A DNA stretch of 64,000 nt from Chryseobacterium sp. Leaf201 (GCF_001421435.1 NZ_LMKA01000013.1:1-64000); one strand, 5' to 3'. Positions 26,429-35,517 are shown, counted from the first letter of the stretch. Numbers and translations: made by a program. The notes: generated from the letters alone by a model not told the origin.

Positions 26429-27610
26429 AATAAAGTACAGCATAATGAGCATCGGCAGGATCATTATTAACCTGATGGGCAGGGAAAACCTTTCAACCTG
26501 ATCATCAAATAAAGAATTCGGAATCAGCGTGACCAAAGCAAATGAAACAGTAAAAACAGCAAGTTCAGTCAGAGATATATTTTCATATGGTTCCTGAATT
26601 TCTGTAGGTTTCGAGTTTAAAATCCCAAAACTGAGAAACATAATCATAAAAGGGAACGACCAGATCCTGTAGGTATCATACGCAACTGCATGAAGCAGCA
26701 GCGGTACAAATGAAACGATTATGAGTAAAGCAAATATCGGGAGGTTCTTCTGTAACCTGAATTCCTTAAAAATCATCCATAAAGAAAAAATCATAGGAAT
26801 TCCATAGAAAACCGTGGCTTTTGAAATAAACAGCCGCTGAATAAAATGACCGTTCTGCTCTTTAAAGTAATAAATGAAACTCTTGGTATACGCAGAGGAA
26901 ACAGAATCGGCCGCCTTGTGCGAAATAAAAGGGATATGGTTCAGATAGTTAAAGACTGTATTAAAATAATCCGCTCCGCTCATCTCCTGGTACATTGAAA
27001 CGGCAAATGTTGTAAGCACCGGCAGGGATAAAAGCAACGCCAGCTTTTTCAATAGGTTTAAAGAAAAGAAAGATTTCACCGGGAATTGCCTGCACTCCGT
27101 AACAATCAGGGCAAAACAGCTGACCGGCAGCAACAGGAAAAATGAAATTTCATGAATAAAAATACCCACTGCCGCGACCACAGAGGCCAGGAAAATATTC
27201 CGTTTCTTAATTAAAAAGATACTCAAAACCGTCATCAGGAAAACGACATGATCCAGATACCCGATCAGATGTGCCGAAAAAACAATATACTGCGAAAGAA
27301 AAAAGATAAGGAAAAACAATATGCTGTAAAAACTGTTTTTCCTTGTACCTGTTTCTTTTACCGCGATCATAAAAATCAAAACATAGAGCAGAAAGAGTAT
27401 TCCGGCTGACAGCACCAGAATGGTGAATTCATTTTTCTCAGAAAGCCACCCGAACAGTTCTCCGGCAAGCCCTCGTTTGACAAACCCAAACCTGTAATCC
27501 AGCATCCAGTGCGCCTCAGACCAGTCATTGGGCACCCGTATTGTTTTCAGGACACTGAATACCAGTGCATAAAAATACAGTAAGGTCAAGAGGGCTTTCC
27601 TGCTCATCAT
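26402..27610 (-). CDS. Polytopic membrane protein of unknown function
   Basis: A 402-residue protein with about ten hydrophobic helices and no signal peptide. Near the N-terminus it has W-MLDYRFGFVKRGLAGELFG between helices 1 and 2, a segment I recall in uncharacterised Bacteroidota and marine-bacterial membrane proteins; there is also FIHEISFFLLLPVS in the middle. The general plan (many helices, a large loop after helix 1) resembles EpsG or GT-C-type polysaccharide proteins, but I see no diagnostic catalytic residues. It starts 10 bp after hemN on the same strand, so the two are probably co-transcribed. Function unassigned. Confidence 0.75.
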   Translation of the reverse strand: MMSRKALLTLLYFYALVFSVLKTIRVPNDWSEAHWMLDYRFGFVKRGLAGELFGWLSEKNEFTILVLSAGILFLLYVLIFMIAVKETGTRKNSFYSILFFLIFFLSQYIVFSAHLIGYLDHVVFLMTVLSIFLIKKRNIFLASVVAAVGIFIHEISFFLLLPVSCFALIVTECRQFPVKSFFSLNLLKKLALLLSLPVLTTFAVSMYQEMSGADYFNTVFNYLNHIPFISHKAADSVSSAYTKSFIYYFKEQNGHFIQRLFISKATVFYGIPMIFSLWMIFKEFRLQKNLPIFALLIIVSFVPLLLHAVAYDTYRIWSFPFMIMFLSFGILNSKPTEIQEPYENISLTELAVFTVSFALVTLIPNSLFDDQVERFSLPIRLIMILPMLIMLYFIKKAPIQKD

Positions 27611-27620
27611 CCCAATCAGA

Positions 27621-28979
27621 TCAGATCGTCATGGAGAAAATCCTGGTCTCCGGTTTATTCCTCATCATCCTGAGATCAAAAACCATCGCCACATTCCGGG
27701 TAAATGCCCTTCCCTTTTCTGTAATCTGGATATGGCTGTCATGAATTTCCACCAGCTCATCCCGCTCCATTTCCTTCAGCATTTCAAATGCGTGCTGGAG
27801 TTCGGGAAAAGAATTACCGGCATCAAAGGTTGTTTCAAGCTGACACATTAAATTTAAGATATGCCTTCTTACCACCAGGTCTTCTTCATTCAGGATATGA
27901 CCTTTCACGACAGGAATTTCACCTGCTTCTACCATTTTCTGATATTCCTCAACGGTTTTTATATTCTGCGCAAAGGCATACCATGAGTCAGAAATGGCAG
28001 ACATCCCAAGGCCTACCATCAGCTGGGTTTTGCTGGAAGTATAGCCCATGAAATTACGGTGCAGCTTTTTCTGAATCAGTGATTGATACAGGTCGTCATG
28101 CTCCAGGGAAAAATGGTCCATTCCCACTTCAATATATCCAAGCTCCTCCAGCAGTTTTTTTCCGTCTTCATACAGGCGGCGTTTTTCCTCACCGCTAGGA
28201 AGATCATTTTCATCAAAACCTCTCTGCCCTACTCCTTTTACCCATGGAACGTGTGCGTAAGAATAAAATGCCAGGCGGTCCGGTTTAAGTTCCATTGTCT
28301 TGCGGATGGTATTTTCCATCGCTTCCCAGGTCTGGTGCGGAAGCCCGAACACCAGGTCATGGCTGATGCCGCGGTATCCGATCTCTTTAGCCCATTCCGT
28401 TACTTCCTTTACTTTTTCAAAAGTCTGGATCCTGTTGATGGCTTTCTGTACTTTCGGGTCATAATCCTGCACACCGAAACTCACCCTTCTGAACCCAAGG
28501 CCATACAGTGTTTCCAGATGTTCCCTTGTGGTATTGTTCGGGTGGCCTTCAAAAGAAAATTCAGGTTCTTCTGCGATTTCCACCGTTTCGAAGATCCCTT
28601 CCAGTAAAGCTTTTAAATTTTGTGGTGAAAAGAAAGTGGGTGTTCCGCCTCCTAAATGCAGTTCTTTTAATTTCGGCTTTTCATTGAAAAGACGGAGATA
28701 CAGCTGCCATTCTTTCAGTACGCTTTCCAGATACGGGATTTCAACACTGTGCTGTTTGGTAATCCTTTTATGACAGGCACAGAACGTACATAAAGCCTCG
28801 CAGAAAGGCAGGTGGATGTAAATAGAAATCCCCTCTTCTGCATTGCTCTCCCTGAATGACCGGATTACACTCTGCTTCCAAAGCTCCGGTGAAAAGGAAC
28901 TTTCGTCCCAGTAAGGAACGGTAGGATAAGAGGTGTAACGCGGACCGGGAATATTATATTTATCTATTAAAGAATTCAT
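27621..28979 (-). CDS. hemN: Oxygen-independent coproporphyrinogen III oxidase
   Basis: A 452-residue radical-SAM enzyme of heme synthesis that decarboxylates coproporphyrinogen III without oxygen. The 4Fe-4S ligands are Cys60, Cys64 and Cys67, and Cys69 follows as in true HemN (CxxxCxxCxC). Further hallmarks: IYIHLPFC, LHLGGGTPTFFS, FEGHPNN and GVQDYDPKVQKAINRIQ. The Cys69 and GVQD pattern separate it from the HemW chaperones. It is the first gene of a pair with an unknown membrane protein. Confidence 0.95.
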   Translation of the reverse strand: MNSLIDKYNIPGPRYTSYPTVPYWDESSFSPELWKQSVIRSFRESNAEEGISIYIHLPFCEALCTFCACHKRITKQHSVEIPYLESVLKEWQLYLRLFNEKPKLKELHLGGGTPTFFSPQNLKALLEGIFETVEIAEEPEFSFEGHPNNTTREHLETLYGLGFRRVSFGVQDYDPKVQKAINRIQTFEKVKEVTEWAKEIGYRGISHDLVFGLPHQTWEAMENTIRKTMELKPDRLAFYSYAHVPWVKGVGQRGFDENDLPSGEEKRRLYEDGKKLLEELGYIEVGMDHFSLEHDDLYQSLIQKKLHRNFMGYTSSKTQLMVGLGMSAISDSWYAFAQNIKTVEEYQKMVEAGEIPVVKGHILNEEDLVVRRHILNLMCQLETTFDAGNSFPELQHAFEMLKEMERDELVEIHDSHIQITEKGRAFTRNVAMVFDLRMMRNKPETRIFSMTI

Positions 28980-29089
28980 TGTTGGTTTAAACTTTTTAAA
29001 TGAACTTCAGGATAGAAATTCATTATGCAAAATTAAATATATCTTATGAATTTTGAATCATGAAATATATTAGGGTTTTTTTTCGAAAT

Positions 29090-29980
29090 TTATAATGAGT
29101 CTAAATACTTCTTCGGCAACTTCTTCCCCATATCAATATAACCTTCGCTGTTGTAATGCCACGGATCATTGCCGTAGCCATAATTTCTGGTTGACCGCAC
29201 AATGGCTGCACTTTTATCATTTTTAACGAATTTTTCCTGTGCATACTGAACAAGCTCCCCCGTTTTCCAGACTCTTCCGGAAGGGTCTTTCCCGGAATCT
29301 GAAATTTTCCCGATTACTACCGGAAGGTCATCCGTCAGTAAAGCGGCCCTCATCTGGTTCATTAATATTTTAAGGTGATCATCATAAGCATCTGCAATCT
29401 CTTCGGAATAGCTGGCATCGCCTTCACCCTGCATCCAGAGGATTCCCGAAGGAATGATGATGTCTTTGTTGCCATCTTTATCAATATCTGTTTCAGACAG
29501 GGCATTTTTCACTGTTTTTAAAAAATGATCATATTGGTTGAGTCCGTTGGTTCCGTAATAATCAGCATCCCAGCAGCCGAAATTTGCTTTTGCTGCACCG
29601 TCAATGGAAGTTCCTTCGCGGGCATATTTAATCAGTGCAATTTTATCATTGGGGAAAAGTTCTTTCATTTTTCCGGCAAAAGAAAGTTCCGGCCCAAACC
29701 GGTCTGAAAGTACATTTGTTTTCCCATCCGTTTTAAAGCCGGTTCCGTTGCCGGGCTTCAGGACGTCCCATTTGCCGGTTCCGCCGTTCAGATCTCCGTC
29801 CGGAACGGAATTCCCCTGAAAAATATAAACGTCTTTAAACGTTTTTAAATCACCCGGCAGGTCTTTATTGTAACCGAAACCGTTCATATTGGATTGTCCG
29901 GCCAGGATGAAAACCCTGATCTTCTGGGTGTAAAATAAGACGGGAATCAGTAAGAAGAAAAATATCTTTAAGTTTTTCAT
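29090..29980 (-). CDS. SGNH-type carbohydrate esterase (sialate O-acetylesterase family)
   Basis: A 296-residue exported hydrolase. N-terminal hydrophobic signal (residues 5-18), then FILAGQSNMNG with the nucleophile Ser30, a GPELSFAGKM block and ILWMQGEGDAS, matching the sialate O-acetylesterase/CE6 domain (SASA). A late HWHYNSEGY-like segment (PWHYNSEGY) supplies the catalytic His. Such enzymes remove O-acetyl groups from sugars in plant or host glycans. Substrate not known. A perfect -7 promoter element lies 14 nt upstream. Confidence 0.85.
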   Translation of the reverse strand: MKNLKIFFFLLIPVLFYTQKIRVFILAGQSNMNGFGYNKDLPGDLKTFKDVYIFQGNSVPDGDLNGGTGKWDVLKPGNGTGFKTDGKTNVLSDRFGPELSFAGKMKELFPNDKIALIKYAREGTSIDGAAKANFGCWDADYYGTNGLNQYDHFLKTVKNALSETDIDKDGNKDIIIPSGILWMQGEGDASYSEEIADAYDDHLKILMNQMRAALLTDDLPVVIGKISDSGKDPSGRVWKTGELVQYAQEKFVKNDKSAAIVRSTRNYGYGNDPWHYNSEGYIDMGKKLPKKYLDSL

Positions 29981-29994
29981 GAACAGAATTTAGT

Positions 29995-30002
29995 CAAAGG
30001 TA
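29995..30002 (-). promoter_or_regulatory. -7 promoter element for the esterase
   Basis: Minus-strand TACCTTTG, a perfect TAnnTTTG, 14 nt before the ATG, with TTTA exactly 19 nt upstream. Confidence 0.5.
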
Positions 30003-30075
30003 AAGCGAATAATATTTTAAATAAAGTCTTATAAAAAGATATATTCTATAGTAAGAATTCAGATACTGAATTGAA

Positions 30076-30429
30076 TTATCTTCTGTCCAGCCAATGAGGT
30101 TCAGGAACGGATTCAAGAAAAACCCTCCACTCTTCTAAAATAGCCAGGAATTCTGTAACAGGCAACGTTATTTCAGTTCCACCTGTATTAAATATGGCAA
30201 CAGGCGGATCCGGAGGATGGTTTCTTATTTCAACAGATTCCGAATCATGGTAGCCCCAGATCGTGTCATTTTTAAAATCAAAAGTATAATCCAGTGAATT
30301 AATTTCACCTCTGATATGTTCTGTAAGTTCTAATCCGTTCGGCTCCAGGAAGCTTGCAATTTCATGATTAAAAGCATTTCCGTTAATATTGCTGACACCA
30401 ATACAAGGTCTTCTGGTAAAACCGGGCAT
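30076..30429 (-). CDS. Hypothetical protein, 117 residues
   Basis: A soluble protein with no signal peptide or membrane segment. It begins MPGFTRRPCIG, has an acidic middle and ends HWLDRR; a run of prolines (NHPPDPPVAIF) marks the centre. The ATG has no promoter element that I can recognise. I do not recognise the family. The size, acidity and lone position would fit an immunity- or effector-type accessory protein, but nothing shows it, and I make no functional claim. Confidence 0.6.
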   Translation of the reverse strand: MPGFTRRPCIGVSNINGNAFNHEIASFLEPNGLELTEHIRGEINSLDYTFDFKNDTIWGYHDSESVEIRNHPPDPPVAIFNTGGTEITLPVTEFLAILEEWRVFLESVPEPHWLDRR

Positions 30430-30478
30430 TTCGGAAATATAAAAAGTTAAATTATATTTTTTTTGCTGTATTCATCAT

Positions 30479-31492
30479 TTAAAACTTCAGTCTCATCACA
30501 GAAATCTTATCTTTTCCCGCAAAAACAACTGTATTTCCATCAACCCATTCACAGACGAAAAATCCTTTTTCATCAGAAATCTTTTTCCATGTCTTACCGA
30601 AGTCTGAAGAATAGCTGATATGACGGTCTCCTGCGGAAATAATTTCCCTGCCTCCGGAACCGGGTTTGATTTTTACACAGGTGGTATACCCTGCATTCTG
30701 CCCTGAAGCCTGTACCTGCCAGGTTTGCCCTGCGTCTTTTGTGGTGGCAATATTATTGACGTTTGCCTCTTGTTTTGTATAGTCCCCGCCAACTGCAATC
30801 CCGAACCGGTCATCTGAAAAATCAATGGAATAGATGCCCTGTGAAGATTCACCCTGGACAAAAGGAGTATTAAAAATTTCAAAATCATCTTTTTTAAGGT
30901 TTAACCTTAGAATTCTCGAAGCTTTTCCGCCGGTTGCAATCCACAGGTAGTTTTTCGTAGAAGCCATGTTGGTATTACTGGCTGCAAATGCCGCTTCCCC
31001 TTTGTTTAAGATAACCGTATTGTCATGCATGCCCCATTTTCCCTTTTTATATTCGGCCAGCTTCAGTTTGTTGTCGGTATTGGCATCACTGAAGGCAAAT
31101 GCATGTTTCTTATTTACAAAATGCAGTGCATCATAAAAAGCCGTTTTGGCGGTATCTGAAAATACAATTTCAGCGGTCAGGTCTTTTTTACTGATTTTAA
31201 AAAATTCAGCAGGACTTTCAATATTGACGGCATAGAAAAAATTCTTATCCTGGGCCAGTGTCCGGAACTGCAGTTTCTTTTCGGATAGCAGAATCTGTTT
31301 GTGATTTTCAGGATCTTTCAAATCGACAAAGCCAAACTTAGAATCCGTGCCGCTGTACCAGATTTTGTTATCATACATTTCAATCGCACGAATACTTATT
31401 TTGTCAGTGAAGACGGTTTTCATGCTTTCGATATTCTGCGAAAACATGAAAGCCCCTAAGAATAAAAACAATGCGGGAAGGAATTTTCTCAT
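30479..31492 (-). CDS. Exported beta-propeller (BNR-like) protein
   Basis: A 337-residue protein starting at the ATG at 31492 (MRKFLP); an upstream in-frame TTG is less likely. The signal peptide ends near MFSQ. The body has repeated strands ending in aromatic/Gly pairs and blades such as TTKDAGQTWQV and YSSDFGKTWKKI, the BNR/Asp-box pattern, so a six- or seven-bladed propeller. There is no T9SS sorting tail; it ends VMRLKF. It could be periplasmic or a cell-surface oxidoreductase-like protein. No catalytic residues identified. Confidence 0.75.
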   Translation of the reverse strand: MRKFLPALFLFLGAFMFSQNIESMKTVFTDKISIRAIEMYDNKIWYSGTDSKFGFVDLKDPENHKQILLSEKKLQFRTLAQDKNFFYAVNIESPAEFFKISKKDLTAEIVFSDTAKTAFYDALHFVNKKHAFAFSDANTDNKLKLAEYKKGKWGMHDNTVILNKGEAAFAASNTNMASTKNYLWIATGGKASRILRLNLKKDDFEIFNTPFVQGESSQGIYSIDFSDDRFGIAVGGDYTKQEANVNNIATTKDAGQTWQVQASGQNAGYTTCVKIKPGSGGREIISAGDRHISYSSDFGKTWKKISDEKGFFVCEWVDGNTVVFAGKDKISVMRLKF

Positions 31493-31507
31493 ATCATTCA
31501 AATTTAA

Positions 31508-31537
31508 TCAAAAAAAATTCCGCACGAAGCGGAATTT
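31508..31537 (-). terminator. Terminator of the amino-acid permease gene
   Basis: Minus-strand stem AAATTCCGC/GCGGAATTT with a TTCGT loop and eight T, 5 nt past the stop. Confidence 0.85.
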
Positions 31538-31541
31538 AAAT

Positions 31542-33185
31542 TTATTGTTTGTTGTCAATATCGATATCAACGTCTTGTAAAGGTTCCTGTTCAGCTTTGA
31601 ACGTTTCTCCGTAACCACCGTTCTGCAGTTTTGAATTTCGCTTGCTGTAAAGAAAGTAAATAACAAACCCGATAGCCAGCCAGCCCAAAGAATACATCTG
31701 CGCTTCTTTGCTCAGGTTGAAAATTAAATACACATTAATGGTAATTCCCAGACAGGCAATTAACGGCAATGCGGGAACTTTAAAACTTCTTACTAAGTTT
31801 GGTTCTTTTACTCTTAAAACCCATACCGCAACACAAACCATAGTGAATGCGAATAAAGTTCCGAAACTTGTCATGTGTGCCAGGTCATTGATAGGCGTAA
31901 GTGACGCTACTATCGCAATCACCGATCCTAATATCATTAAGTTCTTTCTTGGAACTCCGGAGGTAGCATTTACTTTTGAAAAGGTAGCAGGAATAAGTCC
32001 GTCTTTAGACATTCCCAGGAAAATCCTGGACTGCCCCATGATCATTACCATCAAAACTGAAATCAAACCGATGGTTGCTGCAATCGTGATGATATAACCG
32101 GCCCAGGCCTGCCCTGCAATATCGAATGCATAAGCAACCGGAGCTTTTATAGCGTCAGGATATTTACCCAACGGATTAAAATCACTGTAATGCATCATCC
32201 CCGTAAGCACGAGAGATACCAGTATGTATAAAACTGTACAGATGATTAATGAAGTAATAATGGCAAAAGGAACATCTTTTTTAGGGTTGATTGCCTCACC
32301 GGCCTGTGTAGATACGGCATCAAATCCTACGTACGCGAAGAAAATCGCAGAAGCACCGGCAACAATACCGGCAACGCCGTATGCTTTATGAGGGACCCCG
32401 TTTTCTGTAATTGTTGTTGCTTCAGGGATAAAAGGCGTCCAGTTGGACGTGTCTATAAAAAACAGACCTGCAATAATGACAAATATAATCGCAGAAACTT
32501 TTAAAATTACAATAAAATTATTGGCTTTTGCAGCACCTTTGGTTCCTCTCAGTAAAATCCAGATTACAAATAAAACGATTAATAATGCCGGTAAATTCAA
32601 GAAAAGCTTAAAATCCATTAATTCAGGAGCCGCATTGAAATTACTGATGGTGTCCTGGAAACCCTGCAGCTTATCTGCAGGCAAATTTCCTTCAGCGAGC
32701 TGTTTTGTTGCCTCTCCGAAAGCTTTGTGAGCCGTACCGGGATCTGTAGTCATCCAATAAGGCAGATGCAGACCGAACATTTTTAGGAGTTTTGCAAAAT
32801 ACCCGGACCAGGAAACGGCAACCGTCATAGATCCCATGGCGTATTCCAAAATCAGTCCCCACCCGATTATCCATGCAAAAATTTCTCCTACCGTTCCGTA
32901 AGCATAAGCATAGGCAGAACCTTCAACGGGAAGTATTGATGCAAATTCAGCATAACATAAAGCAGCAAATACACAGGCAATTCCGGCAATTACAAAAGAC
33001 AGAGCCAAAGCAGGTCCTGCATTATAATAGGCACCGGTACCTGTAAGTACGAAAATTCCTCCTCCTATAATAGCTCCAATTCCTATTGCAGTAAGACTCC
33101 ATTTTCCCAAAACACGTTTCAGTTCACTTTTCTGTATATCAGCCTCGTAAGCACTCATTGGCTTTTTAGCCCAAATTTTCGACAT
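31542..33185 (-). CDS. APC-superfamily amino-acid permease
   Basis: A 547-residue transporter with the APC hallmark GIGAIIGGGIFVLTG in helix 1, then AALCYAEFASILPVEGSAYAY in helix 3 and the GFDAVSTQAGEA block in helix 8; about 12-14 helices. These residues resemble the cationic amino-acid transporter (CAT/YfnA) branch. Between helices 4 and 5 there is a longer loop (about residues 140-190) than in enteric relatives. Substrate cannot be fixed; cationic or neutral amino acids are likely. Soluble tail ends DVDIDIDNKQ. Confidence 0.88.
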   Translation of the reverse strand: MSKIWAKKPMSAYEADIQKSELKRVLGKWSLTAIGIGAIIGGGIFVLTGTGAYYNAGPALALSFVIAGIACVFAALCYAEFASILPVEGSAYAYAYGTVGEIFAWIIGWGLILEYAMGSMTVAVSWSGYFAKLLKMFGLHLPYWMTTDPGTAHKAFGEATKQLAEGNLPADKLQGFQDTISNFNAAPELMDFKLFLNLPALLIVLFVIWILLRGTKGAAKANNFIVILKVSAIIFVIIAGLFFIDTSNWTPFIPEATTITENGVPHKAYGVAGIVAGASAIFFAYVGFDAVSTQAGEAINPKKDVPFAIITSLIICTVLYILVSLVLTGMMHYSDFNPLGKYPDAIKAPVAYAFDIAGQAWAGYIITIAATIGLISVLMVMIMGQSRIFLGMSKDGLIPATFSKVNATSGVPRKNLMILGSVIAIVASLTPINDLAHMTSFGTLFAFTMVCVAVWVLRVKEPNLVRSFKVPALPLIACLGITINVYLIFNLSKEAQMYSLGWLAIGFVIYFLYSKRNSKLQNGGYGETFKAEQEPLQDVDIDIDNKQ

Positions 33186-33315
33186 ATTTTATTTGTTTAG
33201 TAAAGATTTACGAAAATATAAAAAAAATAGAAACTTTAACGTTTATTAATAAATTTAAAACAATATTTGTACATAAAAAATTTTAAAATTCTGATTTACA
33301 CTTTATTTAAACCAT

Positions 33316-33346
33316 TTTCAGGGGCGTGATTTTTTGTTTATTTTTG
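33316..33346 (+). promoter_or_regulatory. Promoter abutting the pnuC start codon
   Basis: TTTC (33316-33319), exactly 19 nt, then TATTTTTG (33339-33346). The ATG of pnuC begins 6 nt after the last G, so the transcript should be nearly leaderless. This is also why the upstream TTG start at 33334 is rejected. Confidence 0.55.
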
Positions 33347-33351
33347 ACCTC

Positions 33352-34017
33352 ATGAATTTATATGATCTCTTCATAAAACCTTATGAAACCTACACTCCCT
33401 TACAGATATTTTCAGAAGCCTTTGCCACCGTTTTCGGGATCCTGAGCGTTTATTTTTCAATTAAAAAAAACATCTGGGTTTATCCTACGGGAATTATCTC
33501 TACCCTGCTTTATGTTTATATTCTTTTTGATTTCGGATTGCTGGGCGACTGTATGATCAATGTTTACTATACGGTAATGAGCATTTACGGCTGGATGCTG
33601 TGGGCCGGAAGCTCGAAAGACCACATCCATGTGGAAGTTTCACGGGCCACTGAAAAAGAATGGCGCTACGGGATTTTACTTTTTGCCTTAAGTTTCATCT
33701 TAGTAACTGCAGTATATTATTTCAAGCCTTATATTGATAACGGATTTTCAATGGCCGGTGCAGATTTGGGACTCTATCACCTGGACTGGGCGAACTGGCT
33801 GGACGTTATGACCACTTCCGTTTTCCTGGTGGGAATGTGGTTTATGGCCAAACGCCGTATTGAAAACTGGATCTTCTGGATCATCGGGGATTTCATCTGC
33901 ATCCCGATGATGATTTATAAAGGTTTAGGAATCACTTCGGTTCAATATTTGGTATTTACTGTAATGGCAATCCTGGGATATGCCACATGGAAAAAAAGTT
34001 TAAAAAAAATGTATTAA
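33352..34017 (+). CDS. pnuC: Nicotinamide mononucleotide/riboside transporter PnuC
   Basis: A 221-residue membrane protein of seven helices. PnuC features: ISTLLYVYILFDFGLLGD, VYYTVMSIYGWMLW (the WxxW substrate-binding region), and IENWIFWIIGDFICIPM, followed by KGLGITSVQYLVF. It takes up nicotinamide riboside (or a related vitamin) by facilitated diffusion, trapped by a cytosolic kinase. I start at the ATG at 33352, not the in-frame TTG at 33334, which overlaps the promoter -7 box. The next gene begins 4 bp after its stop. Confidence 0.9.
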   Translation: MNLYDLFIKPYETYTPLQIFSEAFATVFGILSVYFSIKKNIWVYPTGIISTLLYVYILFDFGLLGDCMINVYYTVMSIYGWMLWAGSSKDHIHVEVSRATEKEWRYGILLFALSFILVTAVYYFKPYIDNGFSMAGADLGLYHLDWANWLDVMTTSVFLVGMWFMAKRRIENWIFWIIGDFICIPMMIYKGLGITSVQYLVFTVMAILGYATWKKSLKKMY

Positions 34018-34021
34018 AGTC

Positions 34022-34645
34022 ATGAAAAATTTATTAAAAATAGCATTCAGCGTAATCACCATATCAAGTTTAACTTCTTGTGCAGTGTATTCTGATCCTG
34101 CGGTAAGCGGGTACGGAGACCCGTATTATGATAACGGATCTTATTATGCCCCTCAGGGATATTACGGAAACGGAGGATATTGGGGAAATGACGGATATTA
34201 TTACAGAAATGATGTCAATTACTATTATGACAACGGCATTCCTTATTATTATCAGAATTACGACAATTCCAGAAGGAAAGTATATGTAGACAGAAGATCT
34301 ACTGCGTCCGGACAGGGAGCCACCACTTCACAACGGCCTAATAACGGTTTCAGAGGCGGCGTGAAAGACGGACCTACCAATAATGGCAGTTCCAACACCG
34401 GGTTCAGACAAAACAACAGGCAGAACAGCAGCCAGAGACAGAACAGCGGATTCAGGAACCAGCAGCAGAGCACCCCGAGAACCCAGAACAACAGCGGCGG
34501 ATTCAGGAATAACTCTTCTACGAATTCCAATACCAACACAAACAGCGGCGGGTTCAGAAACAGTTCAGGGACCACTACCACGCAGCAGAACTCTTCTTCC
34601 CAGCAGAATACCACCCGTAATACAAACAGCGGCGGGTTCAGATAA
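34022..34645 (+). CDS. GFR-repeat low-complexity lipoprotein
   Basis: A 207-residue exported lipoprotein: basic start, hydrophobic core and lipobox LTSC (Cys20). Residues ~25-85 are Tyr/Gly-rich (runs such as YYGNGGYWG, YYYRND). The C-terminal half is Asn/Gln/Ser/Thr-rich with about six spaced NxGFR or SGGFR motifs, the last at the very C-terminus. It starts 4 bp after pnuC and is followed by a terminator, so it is co-transcribed with pnuC. No known domain. Both segments look disordered or fibre-like; an envelope-surface role is likely but unproven. Confidence 0.78.
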   Translation: MKNLLKIAFSVITISSLTSCAVYSDPAVSGYGDPYYDNGSYYAPQGYYGNGGYWGNDGYYYRNDVNYYYDNGIPYYYQNYDNSRRKVYVDRRSTASGQGATTSQRPNNGFRGGVKDGPTNNGSSNTGFRQNNRQNSSQRQNSGFRNQQQSTPRTQNNSGGFRNNSSTNSNTNTNSGGFRNSSGTTTTQQNSSSQQNTTRNTNSGGFR

Positions 34646-34663
34646 AAACGGTTATAAATAAGT

Positions 34664-34695
34664 AAACGGACAGCTGACACTGTTCGTTTTTGTTT
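34664..34695 (+). terminator. Terminator of the pnuC-lipoprotein unit
   Basis: Stem AAACGGACAG/CTGTTCGTTT (one G-U) with a CTGACA loop and TTTTG tail. It overlaps the -33 region of the dapF promoter. Confidence 0.75.
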
Positions 34696-34704
34696 TAATT
34701 ATAG

Positions 34705-34712
34705 TAATTTTG
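34705..34712 (+). promoter_or_regulatory. -7 promoter element for dapF-mltG
   Basis: TAATTTTG, a perfect TAnnTTTG, 22 nt before the dapF ATG. The best -33 match, TTCG, lies 18 nt upstream inside the preceding terminator. Confidence 0.5.
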
Positions 34713-34734
34713 CACGTTCAGTTTTAAGACAGAT

Positions 34735-35517
34735 ATGATATCAGAAAATATAGAATTTTATAAGTACCAGGGCACAGGAAATGATTTTGTCATGATAGAC
34801 AACCGCGACCTTCAGTTCCCTAAAAACAGGGAAATTATCGAGAAATTGTGTGACCGGAGGTTCGGGATTGGTGCAGACGGACTGATCCTGCTGGAAAATG
34901 ATCCTTCGTACGATTTTAAGATGGTGTATTATAATGCCGACGGCGGAGAAAGCACGATGTGCGGAAACGGCGGAAGGTGCCTGGTCGCATTTGCTTTCTT
35001 TCTTGATATTTTTGAAAACCGATGCCGGTTTATCGCGATTGACGGCGAACATGAGGCGGAGATCCATAACGGGATTGTCAAGTTAAAAATGATTGATGTT
35101 GATACCATCTCCATGGAAGGCGAAGCTGCCGTTATGAATACGGGTTCTCCCCATTATGTAAAATATGTAGAGGATCTGGCTAACTACAATGTTTTTGCAG
35201 AAGGACATGGCATCAGGAACTCTGAAAACCATAAGGAAAATGGCATCAATGTCAACTTTATGGAAAAAATAACCGATGATGAAATTTTCGTAAGGACCTA
35301 TGAACGTGGCGTTGAAGATGAAACCTACAGCTGCGGGACGGGAGTTACGGCTTCGGCTTTAACTTTTCTGCAAAAAGGCCATCTAACCTCAGTAAAAGTA
35401 AAAACCCTGGGGGGCAGCCTTAAAGTGTATGCTGAAAAAAACGGGGATTCTTTCACCAATATCTGGCTGGAGGGCCCGGCAAAGCAGGTTTTTAAAGGAA
35501 AAATCAACCTTATTTAA
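34735..35517 (+). CDS. dapF: Diaminopimelate epimerase
   Basis: A 260-residue cytosolic isomerase that converts L,L- to meso-diaminopimelate for lysine and peptidoglycan. The two catalytic cysteines are Cys76 (TMCGNGGRC) and Cys200 (YSCGTGVTA), at the equivalent places of the two pseudo-symmetric halves. FYKYQGTGNDFVMID is the N-terminal signature. mltG follows after 22 bp, so this is a small envelope operon. An MISENIE extension before the usual start gives a few extra residues. Confidence 0.96.
   Translation: MISENIEFYKYQGTGNDFVMIDNRDLQFPKNREIIEKLCDRRFGIGADGLILLENDPSYDFKMVYYNADGGESTMCGNGGRCLVAFAFFLDIFENRCRFIAIDGEHEAEIHNGIVKLKMIDVDTISMEGEAAVMNTGSPHYVKYVEDLANYNVFAEGHGIRNSENHKENGINVNFMEKITDDEIFVRTYERGVEDETYSCGTGVTASALTFLQKGHLTSVKVKTLGGSLKVYAEKNGDSFTNIWLEGPAKQVFKGKINLI

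Noticed and set aside
28083..28607. Open frame on the plus strand across hemN
   Set aside because: Antisense to a clear hemN with conserved Cys ligands; amino-acid make-up (Phe, His, Cys rich) looks like a shadow.
34258..34680. Leu/Phe-rich frame opposite the GFR-repeat lipoprotein
   Set aside because: It is the mirror image of the Asn/Gln-rich repeats and has no promoter or start context.
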